From positions 140,380,961 to 140,444,960 of the forward strand of contig OZ038382.1 of assembly GCA_964036045.1 (NCBI GenBank): 64,000 nt of DNA. The letters run 5' to 3'. Shown piece after piece: positions 9,150-18,732 of the stretch. The stretch comes from Eutreptiella sp. 'Long Island Sound 2002'. Its lineage: Eukaryota; Euglenozoa; Euglenophyceae; Eutreptiales; Eutreptiaceae. The translations under genes were made by a program, and so were the position numbers. Under the pieces are notes generated by a model. The model was given only the letters and a program-made list of their open reading frames with translations. It did not search any database and was not told the DNA's origin. Positions within the stretch are counted from its first letter, which is position 1, and each line of letters opens with the position of its first letter.

Positions 9150-12100
9150 CTAGGTGTGGGTCGTGGTGCCTGCCGTGGTGCCCTTTTCTTCCGTGTCTTG
9201 GTACCCGCTCCCGCCCCTTCCTGGTTCTTGGGTGGTTTTCTGCCCCCATGTGGTGTCGCTTCCGGCGTCCTGTCCCTGCGAGTGCCTGCCCTCACTTGGG
9301 GCTCCTCCGTGCCCTCTTGCCTGAGTGCTCCTTGGTGCCCCTTGCCCTTCCCTTGCCCTTGTCCTGCCCCTTCCCGGTGTGGTGGTGGCGGGAGGGCCGG
9401 GCTTGGGGAGGGGGCGCCGGCGGCCCAGGCCTGGGGGTGGGTGGCCTGGAGCCACTGGCCGAGGGCCTGGGGGGTGTAGGGGGGGCGGAGGCCCTGGATC
9501 GCATCGCGGAGGAGGGCCTACCATGCCGCTTGCGGCATGATGGCCTCCGGGGCGGCCTCGTTGGGATTTGCGGGGGTGCGGGTGCGCACCTCCTCGAAGG
9601 TATGCACCATGTGCACCCCTTCGTGCCTTCCCGCTCCTCCGGCCCACTTCACCCAGCGGCGGAGCTCCTGCAGAGCGGGGGGAGACCACCAGGCGAGGTG
9701 GGCGGGGGCCCGGGGGGGAGAGGGGTCCGTGCCCGTGGTCCTGGAGCGGCGGAGGGAGGACGTGGACCTGCGGTGGTGGCGGGGTTGGCGGTGCCTGGGG
9801 GAGCGGGAGCGGAGGTGGCGGGGGCTGGGGATGGAGGACGGGTACGGGCGGAGAGGGGGAGCGGGAGGGGGAGGTGGACATGGGGCGGCGGTGGCGCGCT
9901 CGGTGGCGTCCGTGGGAGCGGGAGTGGTGGTGGCGGGGGCTGGGGGTGGTGGATCGGTACAGGCGGCGGGGGGAACGGGGAGCCCCGCGGGGCGTGTGAG
10001 GGGAGGGGGAGGCGGACGTGGGGCGGCATTGGCGTGCCTGGCTGCGTCGGGGGGAGCGGGAGTGGTGGTGGCGGGGGCTGGGGCTGGGGGTCTTGTTTGG
10101 GCGGTGGGGGGAGGGGGAGGCAGACATGGGGCGGCGGTGGCGCTCGTGGTGGTGCCCGGGGGAGCGGGAGCGACGGGAGCGGGGTCCAGGGGGGTCGTGG
10201 TGGCACCTGGGGGAGCGGGAGCGGCGCGAGTGGGTGGTTGAGGCGCGGTGGGAGTGTGGGCGCCGTGGGCGAGTGTGCCGTGCGGGGGGGGAGCGGGAGC
10301 ACCGCCGTTTGCGGGACCGGGCCTCATCGCTCGAGTCGGGCCAGTCCGGAGGCGTCGGCGGCCCCTGGGGGGCCTCGCGCGGTGCCGCCTGGTACTGGGG
10401 GGGGGGGGGGGGTTCCCCTGTCGTCCATGGATCCGCCATGTAGGGGTGTGGTGGCGGTAGCGGCTCGTGGTGTGGGTCCAGTGGCTGTCCTTGGCGGGGT
10501 TGGGCCCGGGGGGCCCCTTCGGCGTGGACGTGGTGGCCGGGGGGGTACGGATACGGTTCCTGGTACGGGGGTGGTGGCTGGTACGGGGGGGGTGGCCCCT
10601 GGCGGTAGGTGGGGTATGCGGGTGGAGCGCTCGGTGGCTGCCATCCCATCCGCTGGTGCTGTTCGTGCACGGGGGGTTGTGGCCCGGTGGGGTAGGGCGG
10701 TGGGCAGTGGTAGTGGTGGGGGTGGTGTTGGTAGTGGTGGTGGTGGGGCTGCTGGTGGTGGTGGCGTGGGTAGTGGTGGGGTTGGTGTTGCGGGTATGGC
10801 CCATGGACCCCTTGTGGGTTTTCCGGTCCCCCTTGTGGGGATGGGGGGTTGGGCATCGTGGGCAGTCCCCGGGGCTGCACTATGTGGTGGGCAGGGGGGG
10901 CGGGTTTGGGGCCGGGCTTGACGGTGACGGTGGTCGAGGGGTCCCACGTCCCTGGGTCGGTTTGGCCGGCGGTGGTGGTGGTTTGTGGGGTATGGATGAC
11001 GGGGCGCTTGGTGACGGGGATGCGGACGAGGGCTTGGACGGGGTCGTGCTGGGTGGCCGCCTCTGCGGTGGTGGTGGGTGCCGGCTGGAGGGGGGCGTGG
11101 GTTGCGGTAGGTGGGGGGTCCTGGCTTGTGCGAGGGTCCGGGCGGGGGTGGTGTCGGGTGGGTTTGTGTCGTTGCGTTTGTGGTGTTGTTTGTGCTCGCG
11201 TGGGCGCCGGCTTGGGTTTGGGGTCGGGTTTGGTGTTGGGGTCCGGTTCCAGGTTGAGGAGTACCTCTGTCCGGAGGTGTGAGGGCGCCGATGTCGGGTC
11301 GGGGGTCGTCCCGGTGCGTTGCCGGGGTGCCCGAGTCGCCTGTGTGGGGGTTGGGGGGTCGGTGTGTGCGGCCTCGGCCTTGGCTTCTGCCGTGGCCTTG
11401 AGGATGAGGGCGGCGGGGAGGGGGGGGTCGGAGGATGAGGTGGAGGAGGTGGACGAGGCTGAGGATGAGGAGGAGGTGGTGGACGCGGGTTGGGCTGTGA
11501 TGCGGGCGGGCTTGTGGGCGGCGGCTTCTGCTGCGGCCACGGCGGGGAGGATGGAGGGCATGTCCTCGGGCTGTAGGTTGGGGGCGGGCGGCTGGGGGGG
11601 CCCGGTCGTGACCTGGCGGCCCGGCGGGCCGATCTGGTCGGCAGCGGCGGGGGAGGGAGGCGCGGGGCTGTGGCCTTCTCCTTCTGGGCTCGGCTGGGCC
11701 CGGGTCCTGCAATGTGCGAGGTCGTGTGGGTTGGCGTCCGCGGGGGGGAACAGTTCGCGTGGGCTGCATTCAGGGGCCGGAGGGGGTGGGCCTGGGTCCT
11801 CTGGGGTGTGTGTGGGGGGCGTGGGCGGGCCACTGGGTGGGGTGGGCGTGCCGCGGGGCGCGGGGCTCCCCTCAGCGGGTGTGTGTGGGTTGTCCAGTGT
11901 GGGGGGCGGTGAAGGGTGTCCGGCGGGTGGGTGTGTGGCGGCCGTGTGCTGGTGTTCGGGCGGGTAGGGGAGGTCCGTGTCGCGGGGCCCGGGGGGGCGC
12001 GCGATGGTGGGCGTGTGTGGGTCTCCAGTTGAGCAGCGAGAGGGGGGGGGCATGGGCGGGGATTGTGCGGCGGGGTGTGCTGTGTCGGTGTATGTGTCCC

Positions 12101-12632
12101 CTTGCCGCGGCGCGCTTGCGTGGGCAGTTGTAGGCCGGGCGGTTTGGAGGAGAAGCTTGCCGTCTTCTGCTGCCGCGGCAAGGATTTCGCAGACGAGCTT
12201 GCGTATCTGGTGGACCTCTTGGTCAGTGGTGGGAAGGGGGTATGCTAGCTTTGGGCTAAGAGCCGCGCGGTTGAGGACCCTGTGGATGGCGTGGTACCCG
12301 CAGGTGAGGGACTGCTGCGGTCTGGGGGGGGTTTTGGTCGTGTGTCCGGGCCTGCCTCGACTTGTGTGTGGGCGATGGGGATGGCCCAAACCCAGGGCAC
12401 GGTCCCCGTGGGTGGCCAGCGGCGCTGGATCCACTGGGTTAGGCAGAGCATGGCCAATCCCAGGTGGTAGCCCGCCTTCCCTGAGGTGATTTGGGCCAGG
12501 GCGCGGGCTGGGGGCTTGTCCCCTGGCTGGAGGACACCCCTGAGGAACCTGTGCTGGGTGGTGGGGTCCCCCACTGCCCCTGGTGGGGCGGTCTCCGGGG
12601 CGAACATGGTGTCTGTCCCCTGGATGAGCCAT
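9150..12632 (-). CDS. LINE polyprotein C-terminal tail: protease Cys segment, proline-rich and RS-rich regions
   Basis: This is the longest open frame downstream of RNase H (1160 codons). Near residues 108-125 it has LTCGYHAIHRVLN, the Cys half of the putative ULP1-like protease whose His half lies in another frame. Next come hundreds of Pro-rich residues, a Pro/Tyr-rich stretch (PPPPYQPPPPYQEPYPYPPG), and around residues 770-960 an Arg/Ser/His-rich region with repeated SRSP, SPSPRHHHSRS and RRPMSASPSP. That resembles the RS domain of splicing factors. Other frames are also open here because of composition. This one is preferred because it joins the protease Cys motif and has the strongest RS periodicity. 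G and C runs make the true frame uncertain. Confidence 0.5.
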   Translation of the reverse strand: MAHPGDRHHVRPGDRPTRGSGGPHHPAQVPQGCPPARGQAPSPRPGPNHLREGGLPPGIGHALPNPVDPAPLATHGDRALGLGHPHRPHTSRGRPGHTTKTPPRPQQSLTCGYHAIHRVLNRAALSPKLAYPLPTTDQEVHQIRKLVCEILAAAAEDGKLLLQTARPTTAHASAPRQGDTYTDTAHPAAQSPPMPPPSRCSTGDPHTPTIARPPGPRDTDLPYPPEHQHTAATHPPAGHPSPPPTLDNPHTPAEGSPAPRGTPTPPSGPPTPPTHTPEDPGPPPPAPECSPRELFPPADANPHDLAHCRTRAQPSPEGEGHSPAPPSPAAADQIGPPGRQVTTGPPQPPAPNLQPEDMPSILPAVAAAEAAAHKPARITAQPASTTSSSSSASSTSSTSSSDPPLPAALILKATAEAKAEAAHTDPPTPTQATRAPRQRTGTTPDPTSAPSHLRTEVLLNLEPDPNTKPDPKPKPAPTRAQTTPQTQRHKPTRHHPRPDPRTSQDPPPTATHAPLQPAPTTTAEAATQHDPVQALVRIPVTKRPVIHTPQTTTTAGQTDPGTWDPSTTVTVKPGPKPAPPAHHIVQPRGLPTMPNPPSPQGGPENPQGVHGPYPQHQPHHYPRHHHQQPHHHHYQHHPHHYHCPPPYPTGPQPPVHEQHQRMGWQPPSAPPAYPTYRQGPPPPYQPPPPYQEPYPYPPGHHVHAEGAPRAQPRQGQPLDPHHEPLPPPHPYMADPWTTGEPPPPPQYQAAPREAPQGPPTPPDWPDSSDEARSRKRRCSRSPPARHTRPRRPHSHRASTTHSRRSRSPRCHHDPPGPRSRRSRSPGHHHERHRRPMSASPSPHRPNKTPSPSPRHHHSRSPRRSQARQCRPTSASPSPHTPRGAPRSPRRLYRSTTPSPRHHHSRSHGRHRARHRRPMSTSPSRSPSPPVPVLHPQPPPPPLPLPQAPPTPPPPQVHVLPPPLQDHGHGPLSPPGPRPPRLVVSPRSAGAPPLGEVGRRSGKARRGAHGAYLRGGAHPHPRKSQRGRPGGHHAASGMVGPPPRCDPGPPPPLHPPGPRPVAPGHPPPGLGRRRPLPKPGPPATTTPGRGRTRAREGQGAPRSTQARGHGGAPSEGRHSQGQDAGSDTTWGQKTTQEPGRGGSGYQDTEEKGTTAGTTTHT

Positions 12633-13170
12633 TGCAGGCCGGGGGACGTAGCCGCAGCGGCTATCACGTAGTAGTGCCCGCGCTCGAGGACTGTAACCCA
12701 GACCTCCGGCGGGGGGTGGTCACTGTCTGTAGGTGGGGGGGGGAGGTCGTTGTCTGGGGTGCGGAGGCCGGCGGCGCGGAGGGCGGTGTCGCGGTTGGGC
12801 GCGGTGGCCTGTTCCCACTGCTCCGGGCGGTTCAGGTCCGCTGGGTGGTCCGTCTCCGCTGGGGCCCGTCGTAGGCGTACGGTCCCTTGACGCGTGACGT
12901 TGATGCCGGTGTCGTGCGTCAGGGCCTGGCCCCACTCGATGGGGGGGATCCAGACGTGCTGGCCCCGGGTGTGTTTGCGGGCTCGCCAGAGCACGAGGTC
13001 TACGATGGTCTCGTGGAGGCCGCTGCCTGGGGTGGTCAGGTCCCGGAGGGCTTTGACGGTGAGCTTGGTCGAATCCTCTTGTAGGCGGTACCAGCCCAGG
13101 GGGCTGGTCGGGGCCCTGTTTTGGAGGGTTGCTCGGAGGAGGTTGGGGTCGCGGATGGTGGCCGGTGTGA
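12255..13170 (-). pseudogene. Putative ULP1-like (C48) cysteine protease domain of the LINE
   Basis: From about 13170 one frame reads LTPATIRDPNLLRATL, then LHETIVDLVLWRARKH and HVWIPPIEWGQAL, followed by WVTVLERGHYYVIAAA and LQWLIQGTD. After a run of eight C at about 12318-12325 the adjacent frame continues with PQQSLTCGYHAIHRV. The order His (GHYYVI), Asp (QGTD), Gln (PQQ) and Cys-Gly (TCGYH) is that of ULP1/SENP-type peptidases, which cleave SUMO-like proteins. One extra C in the run, or a -1 slip on it, would join the frames. The assignment rests on motif order only, and OTU-like or unrelated folds remain possible. Another C9 run near 13171 probably causes the upstream frame change. Confidence 0.55.
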
Positions 13171-13383
13171 GGGGGGGGGTGCCCCCGGTCCGGGGGGGGT
13201 GGGCTGGATGGGCTGCCAGGGTCTTGCGCGTCTACGTCGATGAATGGTTGGCCCTGGTTGGGCTCGGCCGGACTGGGCGGTGCCGGGTGGCTTCTCGGGT
13301 GTGAGACGGGTCTCGGGGCGCTGTGGTGGTGTCTTGGAGACCTGTGGATGGAGACGGGGGGCGCGTGCGGGGCGCGGAGTAGG

Positions 13384-15216
13384 TTAGTGGACAACTGGGT
13401 CATGCACGGCATGGTAATGGATGAGACGCTGCATGTGTTCTCTGGCGGTGGGGTCGGTCAGTTGCTCCGCGTGTGTTAGCAGGAGGTGTTTGCGGTGTAT
13501 CATTTGGGCCGCTGCTCTGCGGACTGCTTCTAGCTGGAGGTGTGCTGCTGCCTCCATGGGGCTTTCCGTGTGTTTGGTGAGGTGTCGGTGCAGGGCCTGT
13601 TTCACTGCCCCTGTCATGGTGGATTCTTTGATCAGGGGGTCCCGGAAGAGGTGTTCGGTGGCCTGGTGTGCGTGGCTGTGGGTTGGCCATCCTTCGTGTT
13701 GTCGCAGGGTTTCCGCCGGGGACCAGCCCACTAGCATGTCCCTCTCTGTATGGAGGGGGCATTTCTTGAAGTGTTCCCAGTCCTCCGGGGTGGTGTGGTC
13801 GCACGGGCAACGGGTGTGTCCGTCGGGGACGTGGATGTGCTTGCGGGCGAGCCATCTGGCGACCCTGGTGAGGAATGGCAGTTGCTCCCTGAGGAGCTGG
13901 ATGCGTCGTTTTTGGAGGTGGGCTGGGACGTTTGCTGGGCGCAGCGCTGAGTGGTAGAGGGGGACTTGCAGTCTGTCCTGGAGCTCCTGGATGTGCGCCC
14001 GGCTGTCTGCGTCGCCGAGCACGCGGGTGAGAAGTTGGATGGGGTTGAGGTAGTGGTATGCTCTGTCGTGGGAGGAATAGGGGGCGTCCTCTGGTACCCA
14101 GTCCGGGGTCTGATGGGGCTCCGGTACAGGGGGCACGTGTAGGAAATTTGTGTGGTTGCGGCTGAGGTCAGGGATCTGGAGGGCTGGCAGGTGTGTTGTG
14201 CGCTGGTGTACTGCCTGGTTGTCGACCTTACCATTTCCGTATTGGTGTCTGTGGGACTCTTGTTTCACGATGTGGAGTTGAACGTAGGGGGGAAGGCTGC
14301 GAAGGGCTTTCCAGAGCAGCAGTGCCTGGGTGCCGAGGCTCGTCGCGGTGGCTTTGTGAAGTGGTTGCCTTGCTATGCGGAGGAGCAGGTGTGTGTCGAC
14401 AGTGGCGTCTACCACGAACCAGATCCGGACGATGTGCGGGGACTGGGCGGGTACGTGGGCCGCGATCTCGGTGATGCCGTCGGCCATGGCCCCGAGCTCC
14501 CCGTGGGAAGAGGCCCCATAGGTGGTGTGGCCCGTTTGGTGGTCCATGTGGTAGTGTCCCCCGGTGTGGGTTAGCTGCAGGGTGGCCCCCCCGGTGATGG
14601 GCGTGAGGGCGGATTCGCCTGAGGCGTCGGTGAAGAAGAGCCGGTCCGCCGTCGATGGTTGTGGGAGGCGGCATGGGTTCATGGGCAGGTAGGCGTATAT
14701 GGCAAGGCCCGTGGCGAGGTGGGCTACTGGGGTTGTGGCCTGCAGGATGGGGGTGGCGTACACCCCTATTCCTTTGGAGATGATGTGTTTCGCTTGGCAG
14801 GACAGGGCTATGAGTCCCTGCTCCAGCTGTCCTTGTGTGAGGTAGGAGTAGATGTAGTGGAGGATGTAGGCTGTGTCGGGGTTTAGGTTGTGGCATGTGA
14901 GGGTTTGTGTTCGGTGCTCCGGTGTGTGGCAGGAGTGGTGGAGCGGATAGTAGGGGTGCTCGTGCTTGCCCGTTCTGCCTGGCTCGTACATGCTGTAACG
15001 GATGGCGACTCCTGCCGGGTCGGGGCGGGGGCATGTGGAGGTAGTGGTGAAGAGCCATTTGGGCGCGTGGTCGGGGTTCCATGCTACCGTGGGGTTAGTG
15101 TCGGTGCGGTGGAACCATGGGGCTATCCATGCGTAGGCCTGTGGTGGTAGGTGGGTTGTGGGGTGGGTGTGGTGGCGTGCTATGAGGTGTAGTACGGGCC
15201 ATCGTGTGGTTGGTGC
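13384..15216 (-). CDS. LINE RNase H domain and C-terminal zinc motif
   Basis: The frame is the same as that of the EN-RT ORF but lies after two stops (TGA 15232-15234 and TAG 15217-15219). Its first ATG in frame is at 14991; upstream codons from 15216 still look coding (AYAWIAPWFHRTDTNP). An RNase H fold is clear: LFFTDASGES (first Asp), SSHGELGAM (Glu), IWFVVDATVD (Asp) and GNGKVDNQAV (last Asp), so all four catalytic acids are present. About 130 residues later, RCPCDHTTPEDWEHFKKCPL matches the CCHC zinc motif found at the end of many plant and algal LINE proteins. RNase H removes RNA from the RNA-DNA hybrid during target-primed reverse transcription. Confidence 0.85.
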   Translation of the reverse strand, partial: APTTRWPVLHLIARHHTHPTTHLPPQAYAWIAPWFHRTDTNPTVAWNPDHAPKWLFTTTSTCPRPDPAGVAIRYSMYEPGRTGKHEHPYYPLHHSCHTPEHRTQTLTCHNLNPDTAYILHYIYSYLTQGQLEQGLIALSCQAKHIISKGIGVYATPILQATTPVAHLATGLAIYAYLPMNPCRLPQPSTADRLFFTDASGESALTPITGGATLQLTHTGGHYHMDHQTGHTTYGASSHGELGAMADGITEIAAHVPAQSPHIVRIWFVVDATVDTHLLLRIARQPLHKATATSLGTQALLLWKALRSLPPYVQLHIVKQESHRHQYGNGKVDNQAVHQRTTHLPALQIPDLSRNHTNFLHVPPVPEPHQTPDWVPEDAPYSSHDRAYHYLNPIQLLTRVLGDADSRAHIQELQDRLQVPLYHSALRPANVPAHLQKRRIQLLREQLPFLTRVARWLARKHIHVPDGHTRCPCDHTTPEDWEHFKKCPLHTERDMLVGWSPAETLRQHEGWPTHSHAHQATEHLFRDPLIKESTMTGAVKQALHRHLTKHTESPMEAAAHLQLEAVRRAAAQMIHRKHLLLTHAEQLTDPTAREHMQRLIHYHAVHDPVVH

Positions 15217-15231
15217 CTAGGGGTCACAGGC

Positions 15232-18200
15232 TCAACATGTGCGTGGCATGCTCTGGGAATCTTGGGGGACCCGTGGTAGGTCCCGGGCGGTCATGTGGTG
15301 TTTCGGTATGCGCCATTTCGCCCCGTGGTGGATGACGGTGGTCTGCGTGGGTTTGGCTTCATTCGGGGCCAGTAGTAGGGTTAGTGGGGGGACTGGGCCC
15401 GTCGGCGGGGGGACGGGTTCGTGTTTCGATCCGGTGGGTGCGTAGGGCGGTGTCGCTGGCATGGGTCGGGGGTGTTGCTTTGTGAATTCTCGGTAGGCTG
15501 TGTGCATGTCTTTGCTGCCCGGTAGAGTGTGTCCCGCTGCTCGTGCCGTCTGCGTGAGGTACTGGTGGAAGAGGCGGTATTGTGGCCATTTAACAAGCTG
15601 TAGAAAGGGGGTGTGGTGTGCCCCGCTGTGGTGCAGGACCCGCATTTGGGAGAGGGTGACGTATACCACGGTGATGGAGGCCCCGACAAGGTCTATGGTG
15701 TGGATGGTGCCCTTGGGCTGATGGTGGAGGTTGCCGCAGAGGACCGCTAGTGGCCCTTCCTCTGGGCACGTGTGGTCGGTGAGTATGGCGTGGTGTGGGG
15801 ATGGGAGGAGAAGCTGCAGGTGGTTCCACAGGCGCGTGTTCATGTTGGTGGGCATGCCCGTCTGGTGGAGTACCCAGCGCGGGCATGTGTTGCGGGCCCG
15901 TTGTGCGGCTTGGAGGCGGATTGCGGTGACCTCGCGGACCTCCGGTGAGTGGTTGTGGGTCATGCGGTGAAGGAGGAGGGCGGTGTGTCTGGTGTAGGCT
16001 GCTTTCACCTCGTCCCCTATGGCGTCCCCATAGTGGGGCCATGCCGCTCGGATGGCGCGGGTGGGTATGGAGGTGGGCCAGTCCCCGTGTGCTGCCCATG
16101 CCTTGGTCACGGCGCGTGTGGCCGGCTGGAGGGCGGTGGTGGGGTGTGTCAGGTGGAGTGCTTGGAAGCCTATGGAGGCGTTCAAGACCCCGGTGAGGTA
16201 GTACTCCAGGCTCTGGTGGGACAGGGAGAGGGCCTTGGTGGTCGGGGACGCATATCTGGGGAGATGGGCGAGGTGTGATTGCAACTTGCGAGGGAGGGTG
16301 GCGTCCTCAGGGTTGGCGGCCTGGATTACCCCCAGGTGGGTGGTGGTTGTCACGACTTGCATGGGGGGCCCTTGTGGCCCTAGGGTGGGAGGTGTGGCAG
16401 ACCCCTTGATCATGGCCACTGACTTTGTGGGGTGGACGATGAGGTTGTTGTGGGAGAGGTAGGAGACGGTCACGTCCAGTAAGTCGTTGGCCTGTTGGGT
16501 GACCGTTGGCCCGGGCTCCGGGGCATGGGGTTCGTGTGGGGTGTGCGCGACTGTGAGGTTGGTGTCGTCCGCGAAGCCCACCAGGGGGGAGAGGAGGGGG
16601 TAGGGTGCGTAGGCCGGGTAATCCTGCTCGATTGCGAGGGCCAGGGGGAGCGTCACTAGAAGGTACAGGAAGGGGCCCTCTGCTCCCCCTTGGGGGACCC
16701 CGCTGCCTGGCTCCAGGAAGGGGCTGAGGTCTGCTCCAGTGCGGACCGTGTATTTGCGGGTGCGGATGTAGCCGGAGGTGAAGTTGTAGAAGGGGAGGCC
16801 TAGGCGTTTCCACACCGCTTCTAGAAGGAGCCAGGGGGTGTTCGGGAAGGCTCCTTTGACGTCGAGGGAGGCGATGATGAGGTCCACCGGGTCCATGTCT
16901 GCGATGGTGTCCTGGAGGAAGATGGCCTCGTGTGGGGACCGGCCTGGGATGGCCCCCCAGAGGCTTGCTGGTATGTGGGGGTCCAGGTGGGGGCGGATGC
17001 GGCGCAGGAGGATGGTCCAGACGATTTTGACCTCCGTGACCGCACAGACTATGGGGCGCCAGTTGTCCGCGTTTGCCCAGTCCCCTTTTTTGTAGAGGGG
17101 GCGGACAACGTTTGCCCAGTCTGGTGGCAGGGGGGTCTGCCCCGTGACGATGTCCCAGAGGCGGTGGGCGAGGATGCGGAGGAGGTGGGCGGGGAGGTGG
17201 TAGTATGCCTCTGCAGGGAGGCCGTCGTAGCCTGGGGTTTTGTGTTGCCGGAGACTGTGGATGGCCTTCCGGACTTCGTGAATGGTGAAGGGGCGTTTTT
17301 CCAGTTGCCTCCTCTGGGCGTGGTTGAAGACCCGAGGGAGGCGGTCGATTTTGGCCTGGGTGTCTGGGTCCAGTGTGTCTTGGGTGGGGGTGTGTTGCCG
17401 GAGGAAGCTGTCTTGGGTGGCCTGGAGCACTGTGGCTGGGTCGTTGGTGAGGGAGCCGTCCTCCTGCCGGACCGTGGTGATGGTGCGGTGGCCGGTGTCG
17501 GTCATGGCGTCGTTGAGGTGGCGGATGGCCTTGTAGGGGAGTTCATGTTGCGCATACCGTTCGTGTTCCTGGGCCATGTGCTGTTGCCTGTGGATGTGCC
17601 ACCGCTGCAGGTCTGCCCTGATGTGGGCTATCCGTGTCCTGCAGTGGTGTATCTGGCGGCGGGTTTGGGGGGTGTCGGTGTGGAGGAGGGTCGCCAGTTG
17701 TTGCTTCGCATGCCAGAGGTCATGGAGCATGTCCCCCAGGGCCGTGGGTGGTTGGTCGTCGTCTGTGTGGGGGTGTTGTTGGAACCCGCAGGCGACGGCG
17801 GCCGTGCGCATGGCTGTGAGTAGGTCGGTCGGGTCTGGTTGGATGCGCCGGGCGCGGTCTATGGCCCTGTGATATTGGGACCAGGCATGCTTTTCATGCA
17901 GCGGGGGCATCTTCAGGGGGGGTGGTAGGCCTTGGTCCGCATCCTCTGGGGGGCTGGGGGGAAGGTTGGGGACGGTGAGGCGGATGTGCAGGGGGCTATG
18001 GCCTGTGGGTCCCAGTGGGAGGGGTGAATATCGGGCCTCCGCTCGGATGATGGTGGTGGGGTCGCCATAGCATACGTCGATGCGGGATGGGGCGGCATCT
18101 GTTTGGTGGGGGAAGTGGGATGGTTGGCCTTCGAGGTTGGCTGTCAGGTCCACGAGCCCCAGCATTTCGATGGTGTCGCGGACTGCTTGGTCCTGGGGTG

Positions 18201-18732
18201 TGGCCTGTCCCCCTTGGTCCGCTGGGGTGGGGGCGGCGTTCATGTCGCCGATGATGACTGTGGGGGCGAGCATGGCCATCTGGCGGTATGCCTCGGCCAG
18301 GGCTTGGAGTAAGGGTTCCGTGGCTTCGCCGAAGGGGACGTGGGTGTTGATGACGTTGAGTTGCCATCTGTCCCCGACGACCTCATAGACACCTAGCCTC
18401 CCTGGGACGCTGAGGTGGTGGACGAGGTGGACGTGGATGCCGGTTTGGGCGTATAGGGGGGTCCCCTTGTGCCAGTAGCATTTGTACGCTTTCTGGTCCG
18501 GGGTATATATGGGGGCTGTCTCTCGGGGGTCGTCGCGTTGTAGGCCTTGTTCCTGGCAGGTGAGGAGGTCGGGAACCCACCCCGGCCCCTGTGCCATCGG
18601 GAACTCTTGGAGGGCGGTTGTGGCGTCCTTGGAGTATGTGACGGCCGGGTGGTTGAGGTCGAGGAGGTTGACGGTGGCCTCGGTGGGGGCGGGCCGGGGC
18701 TGTGGAGGCTTGTGCTCTCGGCCCTTGCCCCG
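15232..18732 (-). CDS. LINE APE-type endonuclease and reverse transcriptase
   Basis: The frame opens directly after a TGA at 18733-18735; the first ATG is 18597. Codons before that ATG already encode the endonuclease start (TVNLLDLNHPAVTYS). APE endonuclease motifs in order are TCQEQGL (catalytic Glu), LNVINTHVPFG, VIIGDMNA, SRIDVCYGDP and GPTGHSPLHI (catalytic His). RT motifs are TPGYDGLPAEAY, YKKGDWANADNWRPI, SLDVKGAFPNT (motif A, around residue 575 from the ATG), GVPQGGAEGP and VGFADDTNL (around residue 672). Endonuclease nicks the target and RT primes from it. All catalytic residues look intact, so this is the best preserved gene in the window. It ends at TGA 15232. Confidence 0.92.
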   Translation of the reverse strand, partial: RGKGREHKPPQPRPAPTEATVNLLDLNHPAVTYSKDATTALQEFPMAQGPGWVPDLLTCQEQGLQRDDPRETAPIYTPDQKAYKCYWHKGTPLYAQTGIHVHLVHHLSVPGRLGVYEVVGDRWQLNVINTHVPFGEATEPLLQALAEAYRQMAMLAPTVIIGDMNAAPTPADQGGQATPQDQAVRDTIEMLGLVDLTANLEGQPSHFPHQTDAAPSRIDVCYGDPTTIIRAEARYSPLPLGPTGHSPLHIRLTVPNLPPSPPEDADQGLPPPLKMPPLHEKHAWSQYHRAIDRARRIQPDPTDLLTAMRTAAVACGFQQHPHTDDDQPPTALGDMLHDLWHAKQQLATLLHTDTPQTRRQIHHCRTRIAHIRADLQRWHIHRQQHMAQEHERYAQHELPYKAIRHLNDAMTDTGHRTITTVRQEDGSLTNDPATVLQATQDSFLRQHTPTQDTLDPDTQAKIDRLPRVFNHAQRRQLEKRPFTIHEVRKAIHSLRQHKTPGYDGLPAEAYYHLPAHLLRILAHRLWDIVTGQTPLPPDWANVVRPLYKKGDWANADNWRPIVCAVTEVKIVWTILLRRIRPHLDPHIPASLWGAIPGRSPHEAIFLQDTIADMDPVDLIIASLDVKGAFPNTPWLLLEAVWKRLGLPFYNFTSGYIRTRKYTVRTGADLSPFLEPGSGVPQGGAEGPFLYLLVTLPLALAIEQDYPAYAPYPLLSPLVGFADDTNLTVAHTPHEPHAPEPGPTVTQQANDLLDVTVSYLSHNNLIVHPTKSVAMIKGSATPPTLGPQGPPMQVVTTTTHLGVIQAANPEDATLPRKLQSHLAHLPRYASPTTKALSLSHQSLEYYLTGVLNASIGFQALHLTHPTTALQPATRAVTKAWAAHGDWPTSIPTRAIRAAWPHYGDAIGDEVKAAYTRHTALLLHRMTHNHSPEVREVTAIRLQAAQRARNTCPRWVLHQTGMPTNMNTRLWNHLQLLLPSPHHAILTDHTCPEEGPLAVLCGNLHHQPKGTIHTIDLVGASITVVYVTLSQMRVLHHSGAHHTPFLQLVKWPQYRLFHQYLTQTARAAGHTLPGSKDMHTAYREFTKQHPRPMPATPPYAPTGSKHEPVPPPTGPVPPLTLLLAPNEAKPTQTTVIHHGAKWRIPKHHMTARDLPRVPQDSQSMPRTC

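Noticed and set aside
9071-10921. A 616-codon plus-strand Gly/Arg-rich frame
   Set aside because: It is antisense to the LINE tail, has no domain, and exists because the region is GC-rich with few stops in any frame.
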